Of a stretch of DNA of 64,000 bases, positions 1-12,400 are shown in pieces. The translations under genes and the position numbers were made by a program. The stretch lies in the NCBI GenBank assembly GCA_023238725.1, contig CM041545.1, positions 20,365,501-20,429,500 on the forward strand, given 5' to 3'. The notes below the pieces were generated by a model. The model was not told where the DNA came from, did no database searches, and saw only the letters and a program-made list of their open reading frames with translations. Position 1 is the stretch's first letter; each line of letters starts with the position of its first letter. The stretch comes from Scortum barcoo (lineage: Eukaryota; Chordata; Actinopteri; Centrarchiformes; Terapontidae).

Positions 1-2639
1 CACCACCGGCTTCACACAGATTCCCTTTCATAAAATAATAGAGCTGCATTCAAACGCAGGAAGGAAAAAGGTTACGGATCACTCTTAATTTCAATAGTTT
101 CTTTTTTCTCAATATTATTGTTTTGTATGATCTGAAGATATGTTTTTTTCTAAATAAAAGGCAGACAAATGAAGAATTAAACTTCACAAGCAAGAAAAAG
201 ACATTTTATGACTGTTGTATCCATCTGCGGCTTTAAACCCTAATTTTACCTTTAGTTTAAGACTAATTAACTTTAACTTTAACTTCACTATAAAAGAAAA
301 AACTTAACTGAAAGAGTATCACTTGACCCCCGGACTCTCCTCAACCCTCATTTAGTTTTAGTGAAGAACGAAATGTGGTTTTGTTTTGCTGCCATGAATC
401 ATAATAAATGATGAAAAAATGGTCAACTGGTCTCACGTCTGACATGTGTGATGCTGCACAGAGCTGAAGAGGACGATGCGTGTCGGATGATTATTTATAT
501 AGAAAAGCCTCTGTTGGTGGGAGAGATACTGGAAATAAAGAACAGGTGTGTGTGTGTGTGTGGCTGCACACAGATGCTTCTCTGCAAATCACACAGGCCT
601 TTTCAGACATTAAAGAGGAAGCAGCTGCAGGTGTTCTCTCTTTTTTTTTTACCTTTATACGGATGCATCACATAAACAAACTTAGATAGCATGCAAACAC
701 ACACACACACACAGATCACCAAGTCCTCCTTCATCCTTTTCACTCTAGTTTTGCCCCTTTCAGCGTGATCAGGCAGCAGCTTGGACACATTAACTTGAGA
801 CAGATGTGTATTTGGATGATTGACATTTTCTTCATTACTCTGACAGCAACAGGATTTCCTGGTGTCTCACTGAAGGAATACCTCTATTAAAAACACACAC
901 ATGATCATATCTAATATATCCTACTTGCAACAGTTATTTCCGCTTTAATCAGGTGCTCTCCACCTGTTTCCAGTCCAGATATGACACAGAGTGTGAACAG
1001 AGAAGAACTTAATTTGAACTGAATTGAATAAAAAGTGATGTTTTGGTCGAACGAGCCACTCGCTTTCAGATTGGGGGATGTTGGAGAGAGTCACTCATGT
1101 ATAAGTGCGTCTCCTGTTTGTGTTTCAGAGTCAGGAAATCCAAAAACATCTTAGAATGACACGAACAAATGTGGTGTAGTGTTGTCAAAGCTCAGATAAG
1201 TTACAGTTTTAAAGTTGCACAGAATGACTAGATAGAGCAGAGAACTGCACAGCCGGTAGGAACAGATGTCTCCACTAGGAGGAGCTTTAACAGAGTCACA
1301 TTACAGTCATGAGTCCAGATTATCCTCATGTGGACAGAGATGCTGTAGAACTGGCCCATAAATGTTTATATAGTTTTAATTTAGATTAAATGTATATTCT
1401 ACATATCTCTCTCTGATTCCACCACAAATTCAAACAAGGTAAGTGGTGTCTTCAGGTTATCAGCAAAAACACTGATTAAATAGTCTAAAAACTAATATCA
1501 TTTTCAGTGTTCGCATCTTGTCGTGTCAGACAGTCGGGCCTCTTTGTGAGTTTTGCAGCCTGTTTTTTAACTCAATTGACAACCAACTAAAAATGAAGTC
1601 CTGAAGTCGCTTTTTGCTTCAGATAGAGCCTTTCTTTTTTACTCAAACACCAATGTGTGTTCACTCGCTGACCCCATGTGAACCAGGACTTTGACTGTCC
1701 AGAGTCACAGCACATAGATCCAGATCAGGATGAGCCAGAAGACTCCACCTGCTTCACCTGCGTTTATCAAAAGTTATAGAGAAGATGAAGAAGTTATGTC
1801 ACCTCATTTGGACCGACCTTCCATAGAGAACTTACAAGGTCTACTTTTGGAGTTAAATGCATTTTGTTTCATTCATTATTGAGTCATGCACCAGAGATCA
1901 GCACCCAGTGACAAAAATGAATCAATAATCAATGATCACACATTATCATCAGAATACCTTATCCTCCCCCATGATATATAGTATGTTTAACAGCTATTAG
2001 ACAGTAAAACAAAAGTATTTATAGGCCATGTGGACACAGTAAGAATGATTGTTATTCCCATGGCAGCGTGATCAGGCTCTGTGAGGATAAAATCACAACA
2101 TTATTGATCGTCTCATGGACCAGGCTCTGTGTTTACAGTCTGCAGGGCTTCACAACAAGACGCACTTCCAGGGTTTCTGTGCCTGCGCAGGGACGCGGCT
2201 CAGAGTAACGAGCTGTTATTGCAGGTTTTTCTCATGTTAATGCCTCCGGTTTGTCAGGCATTAACTAGCAGGGCATGATAATCTATCCGCGGGATCTCCA
2301 CTGGTACCCTTGATTGCCTCTAGGCCTCCTGCAGGGTGGTGGTGGAGGGGAGTGTGGGGGGCAACAAGAGACCTCATCAGTCTGAAGCTGCAAGTAGAGA
2401 AAGGTAACGATACTGTGAGGTGAAATCATAGCTGTGATTAGCCTGTCTGTCAGTGCAAATGTTTAAACTAGAGTCTTGTCTTCTTCTTCTTCGTCTTTTT
2501 CTGTTCTTCCAGTTGCACCTCTTAAAGGTGCTGATGGTCTGCTGCCCCCCCCACACACACACACACATCTTGTTTATTGACATGAAGGATGTGAATGGAG
2601 ACTTTACATGTAGTGGACAGGGTGACGTTTAATCAGATT
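1..2639. other. Upstream non-coding flank
   Basis: AT-rich sequence with short (GT)n at 545-563 and (CA)n at 696-713. No open frame longer than 75 codons and no recognised domain. A GC-richer, possibly conserved part at about 2130-2340 includes a perfect inverted repeat (2236-2265). Confidence 0.6.
2236..2265. repeat. Perfect 10-bp inverted repeat with 10-nt loop
   Basis: The arms gttaatgcct (2236-2245) and aggcattaac (2256-2265) are exact reverse complements, about 1.1 kb upstream of the trabd2a ATG. Each arm has a TTAA core. It could be a dimeric factor site or a DNA hairpin. Confidence 0.7.
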
Positions 2640-2657
2640 AGTATGAGTGTGCGTGTG

Positions 2658-2658
2658 T

Positions 2659-2689
<31 letters not shown>

Positions 2690-2793
2690 GGGGGCTACAG
2701 ATTGAGGGAGGGTATGTATGCAGGCCGACCTGGGGGATGATGCTCACACACACACACACACACGTCGTGGTGAGAGAGAGAGAGAGAGAGAGG
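2658..2793. repeat. (GA)n - (CA)n - (GA)n microsatellites near the promoter
   Basis: (GA)n lies at about 2658-2690, (CA)10 at 2744-2763 and (GA)n at 2772-2793. This places homopurine and alternating tracts just before or within the leader of trabd2a. Confidence 0.85.
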
Positions 2794-3118
2794 GGCTGAC
2801 TAACAGTGGAGACTTGGCAGGCGGACGGATCAGTGTGCGTAAAAGTTTTGGAGCTTTAAGACTCGGAGAGGTGCAGCTCACTTTTACTTCACTTCACTTC
2901 TCTTCACACCAGACTCACATCCAACCAACCAAACCCGAAGGAGGAGAAGAATCCGGATTAGTTTCCTCCAGGTGCGTTGACCTGTCGCCTCTCCAAACTT
3001 TTTTTTGGGATAAACTTTGCGCACACTTTGCAGAGCGGATTTTTGGGGGGAGAAAGAGGCGATGCAGAGCAGGAGGAGGTGCGGACAGCGCAGCGTGTGA
3101 CCGGCACTCAGAGGGGTG

Positions 3119-3124
3119 ATGTGA
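3119..3124 (+). promoter_or_regulatory. Start-stop upstream ORF (ATG TGA)
   Basis: ATG is followed at once by TGA, with G at -3, 238 nt before the main ATG. Such minimal uORFs are known to stall initiating ribosomes. It matters only if transcription starts upstream of it. Confidence 0.4.
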
Positions 3125-3214
3125 CCCTGCGTAACCCCCCTCCCTCCACCCCAGACCACCACCACCACCTCTCCAAACACGGCGGCGCGTCCACAGTCCG
3201 GGATCCAGCCGGCC

Positions 3215-3286
3215 ATGTCTCTGCCCGGCGGCGCGTCGGATGCTCGTCGGCTCGACCTCACGACGGAGCCGGGGCCGCGGGATTAG
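3215..3286 (+). promoter_or_regulatory. 23-codon upstream ORF in the trabd2a leader
   Basis: The ATG at 3215 has G at -3 and opens a 23-residue frame (MSLPGGASDARRL...) that stops with TAG at 3284-3286, 70 nt before the main start. It is out of frame with trabd2a, so it could only regulate translation by reinitiation or repression. Confidence 0.4.
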
Positions 3287-3300
3287 CCGGGACCTGGTCC

Positions 3301-3429
3301 ATGCAGTCTGCAGCTGCACCACTCTCTCTCTCTTTTTTCTTGGAGAAGGAGCCACGATGCGGGGCAGTGTGGGCGCACTCATCCAGTCCTGTCTGCTCCT
3401 CCTGGTCCGGGCAGACCAGTGGAGGCTGA
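3301..3429 (+). promoter_or_regulatory. Upstream ORF overlapping the main start
   Basis: The ATG at 3301 has a weak context (T at -3). It is out of frame and runs past the main ATG to a stop at 3427-3429. Ribosomes starting here would miss trabd2a. It encodes nothing recognisable. Confidence 0.3.
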
Positions 3430-3461
3430 AGGACTCCACCAGCTGCGAGCTCAACAGGAAA
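3357..3461 (+). CDS. trabd2a: trabd2a coding exon 1: signal peptide
   Basis: Encodes residues 1-35. A short basic start is followed by the hydrophobic run CLLLLV and a likely signal peptidase site after A19. C30 in SCEL probably corresponds to the first Cys of the mature TIKI1 ectodomain. The exon ends AAA at a perfect GTAAGT donor, phase 0. The ATG has A at -3 but C at +4. An in-frame ATG exists upstream at 3240. Confidence 0.9.
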
Positions 3462-6400
3462 GTAAGTCACCAGGAAAGGAAAAAAGCTTTCATCTTAAGT
3501 GTTAAAAGTAAATATATAGTTGTTAAATGCACTTTAATGTCTTATCTGGGACTCTGGAAGCTGCCACACGTGCTTTTATTTTGTAGGAAAGTGTCTGTAA
3601 AGGAGCCCTGAAGTGGCATTTCTACTGTTTGACACCTTTTTCTTCATCATTTCACAAAATTTACTCCAACTTCAAACAGATGCATCTCTTTATTGGCTGA
3701 TATTTACACCTGTTTCACACTTTTTAATGATGAAGGGTTTTATACTGGTCAGATCAACCCTATCCATGACATCTTTCATGAGTTATCTGTTTTTTTTTTT
3801 TTTACTTTTATTTAACTTTTTAGTCCATAAAATGTGAAGAAACTATTTGGAAATTACATCAGTTGTCTTCAAATTACATTTTTTTCTAACCACCAGTTCA
3901 AAACCCCAAAATTTTAATTAATAATCATATTATAACTTAATAATTATCTAAAAACTGATTCCAGAGAATACAGTTATACAGATGTTAATTATTCATTTTC
4001 TTTTTTTGTGTATTGGCTTTGAGTAACATGCAGGTCGTCACACACTGTCCACAGAGGTTTGTGTATTTGGGAAAATACCATCAATTCAAGACTCATTCTG
4101 TCCTTTAGTGTTGTATTTTCTTAACCTCCCTTTCATTGGTTGCCTTAATCTCCCTCTGTGTTTAACTTCTCTCACACAGACCACCAAAAAACATTGAGCT
4201 CACAGTCTGACAGTCGCTGACGTGCGTATTGCTTGGTTGGCACTCGGCTCCTAAGTGGCCTGTTAATAAGTCATTATCAGTCTGTTAGCGGCCCGTCTAA
4301 TAAACAGCCCCTTGCAGACAGACTGCTGCTTTTTGCTGCTTGGTGTCAGACAGGCCCGGCGTTGGTTCATGTAAGGTAAAGCATGAAGCGACGTTTGACT
4401 TGTTCTTGCGAATCCACCACTCTTCTGTCTGTCAGTTTGTGGATTTCTCTTCCTTTTATATGCCCGTCACTTGGTTCTGACTTGCTTATATTCAGACTGA
4501 AATTCGTTTGTTTGCAAAAAATGAAGCAACAACCATTCGAATAATCACATATGGCATGGCAAACATTCACTGGTCCCAACTTCACAAATGAGGAGATCTG
4601 CTGCTTCTCAGTGTTTTACATCATAATGAGTCAAATGTTTTTGGGTCTAAAACTGTTGCTGACTAAGAAAACAAGCGATTTCTAGAAAACCTGTCGGGTC
4701 CTATAAACTTCTGATGGGTCTTTTAACCTAGCATAATCAACAGATTAATCAATAATGAACATAATCATTTTTTTACAGCCCATCTAATCTTGTTCTCTCT
4801 CACCAGCAAACTGACCTAAACTCCTTCCTGTGGACGATCAAGCGGGACCCTCCCTCGTATTTCTATGGTACGATCCACGTCCCCTACACGCGTGTTTGGG
4901 ACTTCATCCCTGAAAACTCCAAGCAGGCCTTCCAGGACAGCAACATCGTGTACTTCGAGCTGGACCTGACAGACCCGTACACCATATCAGCCCTGACCAG
5001 CTGCCAGCTGCTGCCTCAGGGCGAGAACCTGCAGGATGTCCTGCCCAGGGACATCTATCGGAGACTTAAAAGACACCTCGAGTACGTGAAGCTCATGATG
5101 CCCTCGTGGATGACGCCGGATCAGAGAGGGAAGGGACTCTACGCGGACTACCTCTTCAACGCCATCGCCGGGAACTGGGAGAGGAAGCGCCCCGTTTGGG
5201 TGATGCTGATGGTGAATTCGTTAACTGAGGCAGATATAAAGACGAGAGGGGTGCCGGTGCTGGACTTGTACCTGGCCCAGGAGGCGGAGAGGATGAGGAA
5301 GAGGACGGGCGCCGTCGAGAAGGTGGAGGAGCAGTGCCATCCGCTCAACGGGCTCAACTTCTCCCAGGTGAGTTTCAAACTGCACCTATTGACGTTCAAG
5401 CTTCGGGTTTGCCTGTTTTTTCTCTTTGCATCATCTTTGCAATGCTTAAAATCTTCTCTGTGTTTCCATAACACCTTCTAGAAAGATTTCAGAAAACAGG
5501 AAGTCAGAAATACTTATGGCTGTTTTTTCTTGCAACTTGCTGTAGATGTTTGAGGTGCACAGGCTCTAAAAAATGGAAAAGCTATTCATTTTCATGTGGT
5601 TATGCATGAAGCTCAGAGGTTGAAGTCACTGATCATATAGTTCAGTTCACTTCAAAGAGTCTCTGTCTTATGGCTGAGATGGAAACCTCTCAGTCACCAA
5701 GGAGCAAAGCTGCTGTAAGCTAATGGTGTATTCAGTAAAATGGTGATTTGGTGTGGTATTTAAGTTTCGAATGTTGTCAAAGATGTGTTCATACTAACTA
5801 AGTACTGAAGGCCTCCAGTAAAACTATCACTCTTAAGCATGCTACTTCCTGCATGTGTTTCACAATAAACCCATTTTATTGTAGGCTTTTACTGTGAAAC
5901 TCCAAGTTCTGACAGTGACATTTGACATTTAGTGAGCCAGTGTGAGCTAATATTTACTTTTTCTTGAACTTGACAAGCTTTGAATGAAATATATTTAATA
6001 CGTGTTTTAATAAAGCTCGATGAGAAGAAAGAGGACTGATCTTACATCTTATGAACAACAAAGTTTTGGCTGTTAAAATCTGCTAAAATCCCCTTTAGGA
6101 GCAACATTGTTTGTTTTTTTGAGAAAAAAAAATGAAGTATTTTGGTGAAGACACGGAAGTATTTAATCCTGTGCAGGTGAAGCCTTCGCCGTGTGGACAA
6201 ACAAAGGGTGGCGAGTGTGTCACCGGCTCGTTGTTTATCGCAGCAAATACGCTCTGTTTGTGAGGTCTGTGTCTGTACACAACACCAACACTGCTGCAGT
6301 GGAAAGTGTGTGTGTGTGTGTTACACATAGCAGGCAGGCTGAATGTTATGGTGTGTTTGTCATTAAGAGGCTGAACACAATTTTCTGAACCTGAGGCTAT

Positions 6401-9400
6401 AATTAGGAAGCCACAAGGATCGTTGGTGTGTGAATGTCTCCATCTTTGAGAAGTGATGTGTAGCCCCACGCGTGTTCGTTTGTTTACACATATCTTAATC
6501 ACTTCCACGCTGGGAGGGTGATCGATTTTACAGACTTCTGCTATCAGACTGAAACTTTTGGTAAAAGTGGAAGAAAATATGGCTTAGTGCATCCCTATTT
6601 TGTTCCACAGAGCAACACATCCTTGTTTTCTGAACCGCAAGTACTTCCTCTTTCTGAACGCTACATCCAGTCAAATGATTCGTAACGCAGCTGGTCGGTT
6701 TCCCCGTCGTTTCAATAAACTCAATGTCAGATCTACTTTGCCGAAGAGGGCTCACACCTTTTGAAATACGCCAGCTCAAGAGACTGCGATGTGTACTCCC
6801 GATGACAAAGAGCAGGCGCGTAGATTCAGATTCACTATTTATTTTACAAAAGGGGCCTGTAGTTTTATCTTTTCCTCTTTTTTTCCCGAAGCTGCTCTGA
6901 AGGGGAGAAAGGTGCGGTGTTAACAATCAGCTGTGCAAACATTTGGCCGTGCTCCGCCACCTTTTTGTTATTAAAAAAAAAAAAAGGATCCTAATGACTC
7001 AAGTCTGAAATCACAAGAAAAGAAAAAAGAGGCACCTTGTTCCTCAGACCAGCTCACTTAAGTCCCCCCCGTCTGCCTGTCTGTCTGTCTCTCCGTGCCC
7101 CCTCCGTAATCCCCTCTGCATTACAAACATCTCTCAAAGGCAGCAGTCGCTATGAAATCATGTCGCGTATTATTGAGGAATTTCTGCTAATGCTGGTCAG
7201 GAGCTAAGGGGATTACACTTGACCACTTACCCTAACACCCAGAAGCTTAAAGTGTTGTTATTTTAAAGCAGGTTTTACTTGACGGCCCCCTCAGACTCAA
7301 AAGTCTCGGCCCAAACCACCCAGCTCCGCTTTTTATTAGCATTTTCGCAGCTGTGGAGGAAAAATGGGGGACGTCAATTATCATGCAGCATATATAAATA
7401 GTTAAAATGGCCGATGATCACTTGTTTGCATAGGCAGTTAAATGGAATAAATGTCCAATAGTAATATTTATGTCCTGGAAGAAGATGGAAGATTTTTTAA
7501 GATGATTAAATTCAGCTTGAGCCATAACAATGATTTGTCGGATCCTCATTATGGCTCATCTTTGCCAAATTATGATTTTGTGTTATTTCACAGCATTTGT
7601 AGTGCTGTTCTTTGGCCGTCAGCAGAAATATTACACCGGTCGACCTTCTCCCGATCAGCGTTCTCTGGTTAGTTTGCAAATAATGACGTTTTTTATCAGA
7701 AGAAAAGGCAGGAGATGTTGTTAAACTTCTCCAAAACCTCTGCAAAAGGGATGACTCGAGCGTCTGACCTTTACATGTCTGGCCAGAGTTTCCTTCATTG
7801 GTTTCTTTCCTTCTTAGATTCATGCTTGAAGCGAAGGTTAACAGGAATCCTGATGGTGATGATGATCTATATGATTCTGTTTGTAGTATAGCATCGTACT
7901 CCAACTTTTTCTGTCATGTAGACACGGGGATGGAGAAAGAAAGTGGGTTGCTGAAATTGGGTTTGTCAACAGTGCCACGAAAAGAGAGAAAACCTCCCAT
8001 CATCACAGCTTTCATCGAATTAGGCCCACAGAGCCTCCAGAACAATGAATCCCAGTGTCCCAGAAACGACCCCGACCCCGACGCTGCACCAACACAGCGC
8101 ACAGCTTGGCACTCCATAATTTCCACACTCGGCTGCAATCTAATCAACAGCAGCTCGACGGACGCCTTAATGCCGCTGGCTTGAAGCAGCCCGCGTAATA
8201 TTTCAGTAAACTTTTTTTTTCCTTTCACAGTTTTGCAGCGTAGTTGAAAAGGGCAATTCCATTTAAAGCCTTTTAGCTGGCTGTGAGATGTCCAGATAGA
8301 GCGTGATGAGTGAGATACACGGCGGAGAAACAATGCCGCCGCCTCGGCCGCCATTCTTGACTGAAAGCACTGTTTAATCAGGCCGCAGCTCGAGAACCAT
8401 ATTTACGGTCTGTAATAGTCTCTGTAATGTTTTCACTGGCCATTTACATCTGGCATGAAGCGGACCTTAAAGGAAAAGGGAGAGGCAAATGGAAAATGAA
8501 ATATTTCATGTTTCATCTTTGTTAAAGGAAACCGCAGAACAACATCCTACCTGCTTACTTACGTTCAATAGTTCAGATATTGACATGTGGTTATGACAGA
8601 AATAAATTTTTGTGGATTTCTGACCAGAGCGGATGCAGAAACACATCCCCTGTGTGCAGCTGATTGGAGGAACGTGCCCTTTTACTGATTTCCATGCTGG
8701 AAAATCACGGTGGCTTTTCTGGAATCCCAAAATCTAGTTCTGAAGAAGTTTGAGGTGAGAACAGGCCTCGCGATCACGCTTCATTTAACCTCTGCGGAGT
8801 TTTCGAGAGGTGCTGAATCACACCACCATCTGCTGTCTCGAGCCAGGCTGCTCTTAATCTCGCTGAGGCGCCGGAGAAAGTGAAAGTGGAGGAGTTAGAG
8901 CCACCGAGGCTGCGAGTCCAGCATGTCAAATACACTTCGGCTCCATTCAGACTCCTGGAGAAAAATTTTGTCCAGCTTCTGATTATCAAGAAGTCCGTTC
9001 GGCGTCTGACCTGAGATTCTTCTTTCTCATGAGCACCTGATTGTGATTCATCAGGCTGTTTCATTTTTCCTCAGAAGGTTTTCCCTTTTCCTAACATTGT
9101 GACACGAAGCTCTGAACAATTACTGCAAAGCAAACACCTGCTGAGTGAATCTGACCCGTCACATTGCATTACATCGCTCATTCAATACGTGGCCTTCACT
9201 ATTTTTGAAGCACAATAAGTTTAATATTATGTTTAATAAATGTGCAATAATTTCCTCCTATGCAGATATCTGTTTCTTTTTGTCATTATAGTGTCTATTA
9301 AAGAGAAGTGCCTGTAAAATATATAAAATATCTTTATAAATATTTTATAAATATTCAGTGTGTTCACCTTCATATCGATTCTTCAGATGCATTCATAGAA

Positions 9401-12400
9401 AGATTAGCTCTGGTTCCTTTTAAATGCTCAGTTCTGGCTTTGGACAGCTGTTTTAAAGTGCTTAACATCTACAAGATTTAGATTATAAGATAACTTAATG
9501 CATTTTAAAAACAGGGCGGCTTTTTATCTCATCTCACAACCGATGTGTCCATTTTTGAGTTTGCCTGCCATTATAAATTAAGCCCATTGAGCTCATTATT
9601 TTCAAAACACAATGAATTATACTTTCTTTACCCAGCTCTCTAATCTGGCCAAGCATGACTGCTCTTATTCTTGCACGGCGCCCCTCGTCTTTTGAAGAGC
9701 GGGCTCGGCCTTGCCCATTACACTAAGTGAGTGAGCTTGTTGAGGACAACAATGGTCGCATGAAGGCCGGCTTTCTCTGTCACTGTTGTTGGAAACCCGC
9801 GGGACATTCCACACCTCAGTGGAGCAGACCTGCTAATGAAAGTCTTGTTTCTTTCCTCCCATCACTGGGAGTAATGGTGCATGGAGAGGGCGATGAATGC
9901 AGGTCTCAGTGTACGTCTCTGAGAACGGGGCAGGAATGTTTGAAGCCCATTTGGTTCATTCATGACGAGGAGGGACTGGAACAAGGAGGGCCGAGATGCA
10001 GACTAAGATCAGTGGAGGAGCCATTAAGGGAGGAAGGCGTGACTCGGGCTCCATTAAAGGTATCATGACGTTACCACTGTTTGACAACCTTGTAACTTCG
10101 CTTGCAGTGGTTTCTTTTCACTTGAAGTGACGGGCCGCGGGGTCTCTGGATCTGCTGGGTTTCCACGAGGCGAAGGTCTGATGAAATCCAAACAAAACCC
10201 GCTTTTATAACCCGAGTGTAGTGCAGAGTCGTCAGCCTGAAAATAAAGTTGTTTTCTCATTTTAACGGAGCCGTTTCAGTCCCTCTTACATTACGGAGGA
10301 GAAACATATATGAGAAAGATATTTCAGTAAGAAAAACCAAACACAACTTCTGCCCCACCTGAATCTGAGCAGGAACCAAACTCAGTAGATATTTTAACCC
10401 AATTATCATCTGTTCCATCTGTAATTTAGACATTTCCATACCGGATTTCAGAAAAACAATCCTCCTTAAATGTGGATAAGGATATCAAAGAGATTGGCTT
10501 CATCCTTCTTCACTTCAAATCTCCTTACATAACGGGTTTTGGGATTAAAGGGTTTAGTTACTGTTTATTTTTAACAGATCATCTCGAATCATTGGTCCAG
10601 AAGTTCTCTCTGCACACAAGGAGCGAAGTTTGTTCTCTGTCCTTTCTTGGTTAGTGGACTTAACGTTAACACTGAATGCATCAAAGTACAGTTTGGTCTT
10701 GAGATGTCTCGTATCGTAAATGAGATTTGAGTGCTCACTCGCCACCAAAACGCACTGTCAGAGAGAGCATCTCAAAACTCCCACACCCCGCGTCGTCCCG
10801 ATCCAAACGAATGCTAAGTGTGCCGGTGATTCAGATTATATGAAAAGTGAAGCTGGACAGTATAATGGCCGTCCTCATTTTCCAGCCCGGTTTGGGCAAC
10901 GCTTTGAGAAAACTGCCACTGATTTTCAGAGTTTGCCCACAGAGGAAAATCTGTCTCAATCCCGTCGGTAATGAGATGAGATGGCAAAATGAGAAAGATG
11001 ATGATAATGATGATGAGTTGGGCTGGGAATTCTTCGGAAATCTTAAGATTTGATTCAAGTTGTAATTAACTTCAGAGTTGATTCTTGTTTCAAAACCTGA
11101 TTCTGGATTGAATACACAGAAAGGAGTGCACTCTTTTCAGGCTCTTACTGCCCAGAGATGCATGAACATGAAACACAGCCGGCAGCCAACTGATGATGAT
11201 GAAGGAAGCTAAGCAAACAGGAAAATACAAAGAAAAGTGTGAGACTGCAGCTTTTTTAATATAAAAAGTTTAAAAAGTTCTTCTGTTTGGATGAAGATAA
11301 TGAAATAAAACGTCTAATTTACTGACCAAGGTCAATGTTTTTCACAAAAACTGAAGTTGGACTGTGGCTGTGAGTTTTGTAAATTGCTGAGGTGAGAGTT
11401 GGTGAGCTGGTTTTGTTTGTCAGTGCTGGAGTTTGGTGCACCGCTCCCCTAACGTTAGCTGGTTTTTGAGTGATGGACGCACACATAATCCACAAAACAC
11501 CTCACCACTGTCATGATGCAAAGATAATTATTAAGTTATTAAATCAAAAATGTGCCCAAAACACTTGCCTGTGCACATCGTTTCTAGCATGACTCTTAAA
11601 TAGTTATACTCAAAATAGTTCATTTTGGGAAAGTCTTTCATTGCCTGTATGATAAATATAAATCTGCTGCTGAGATTAGCACAAAAACTGGAAACAAAGC
11701 TCTATGATTAACATGTGAAATGGTAAAAATGATATTGCATTTGTTTAATCTGTGCAAAAATCTGTAGAATGGGTAAAAATGTCAATATGTGGTTTTACAG
11801 GGGGGTTTGAGCGGGACTATTTTTTTGGCCAGGTTACTTTCCGTAGTCATTCCTATAGGATTTCTCTGGATGTTTCTCCCTGTTTCCAGGATTTTTTGCT
11901 GTCTCTGAGCTGTAGTTTTATATTTAATGTACATATATAAACTAAGAGTGGTATCAATCTTCCTATTTAATTCTTGGCAAGAAAGAAAATAACTGTTTCC
12001 CAAAATGTCACTGTTTCATAAAAAAACCCCTCTGAATGAATAGTTTTGGTCGCTGCACATACTGGCTGTATGTGTGTGTGTGTAACAGAGAGAGAGAACA
12101 TATGCTGGCGCGATGACAGTATTACACAGTGATACACGGGCAGCAAATGTGATTAAATCTCATTGGTCCCGTCGCAAAGAACCACAGCTATCCGGCCAAT
12201 TGATTCAGCGATCACCAGAAAACGGCCTGCAGTGATGAAACGTATACGTGAACTCACATGGGCGGACGCGGCCAAGGAAACGACAAGAACAGGCATGAAT
12301 CTTAACCTGCGCTCGAATTTATTAAACTCATTAAGGCATCTCGAGTTTAATTCTCTGCCAGACGATTGTCCCGGCTTAAAGAATATTCATTTGTTATTTC

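Larger units (their letters stand above)
2640..3356 (+). promoter_or_regulatory. trabd2a: Probable promoter and 5'UTR of trabd2a
   Basis: This region lies directly upstream of the chosen ATG. It changes from an AT-rich background to (GA)n/(CA)n tracts at 2658-2793 and then to CpG-dense sequence from about 3050 to 3460, typical of a vertebrate CpG-island promoter. No TATA box is evident. The transcription start cannot be fixed from sequence alone; somewhere in about 2700-3150 is likely. Several upstream ATGs are present (3062, 3119, 3215, 3240, 3301). Confidence 0.6.

Noticed and set aside
2915..3454. 179-codon minus-strand frame over the promoter and exon 1
   Set aside because: An antisense shadow of the GC-rich leader, where stops are rare. 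No protein family matches.
4948..5481. Reading exon 2 plus following intron as a single 177-residue gene
   Set aside because: It starts at a GTG inside the exon, and the last 38 codons lie beyond a clear GTGAGT donor. The conserved TIKI sequence stops exactly at the donor.
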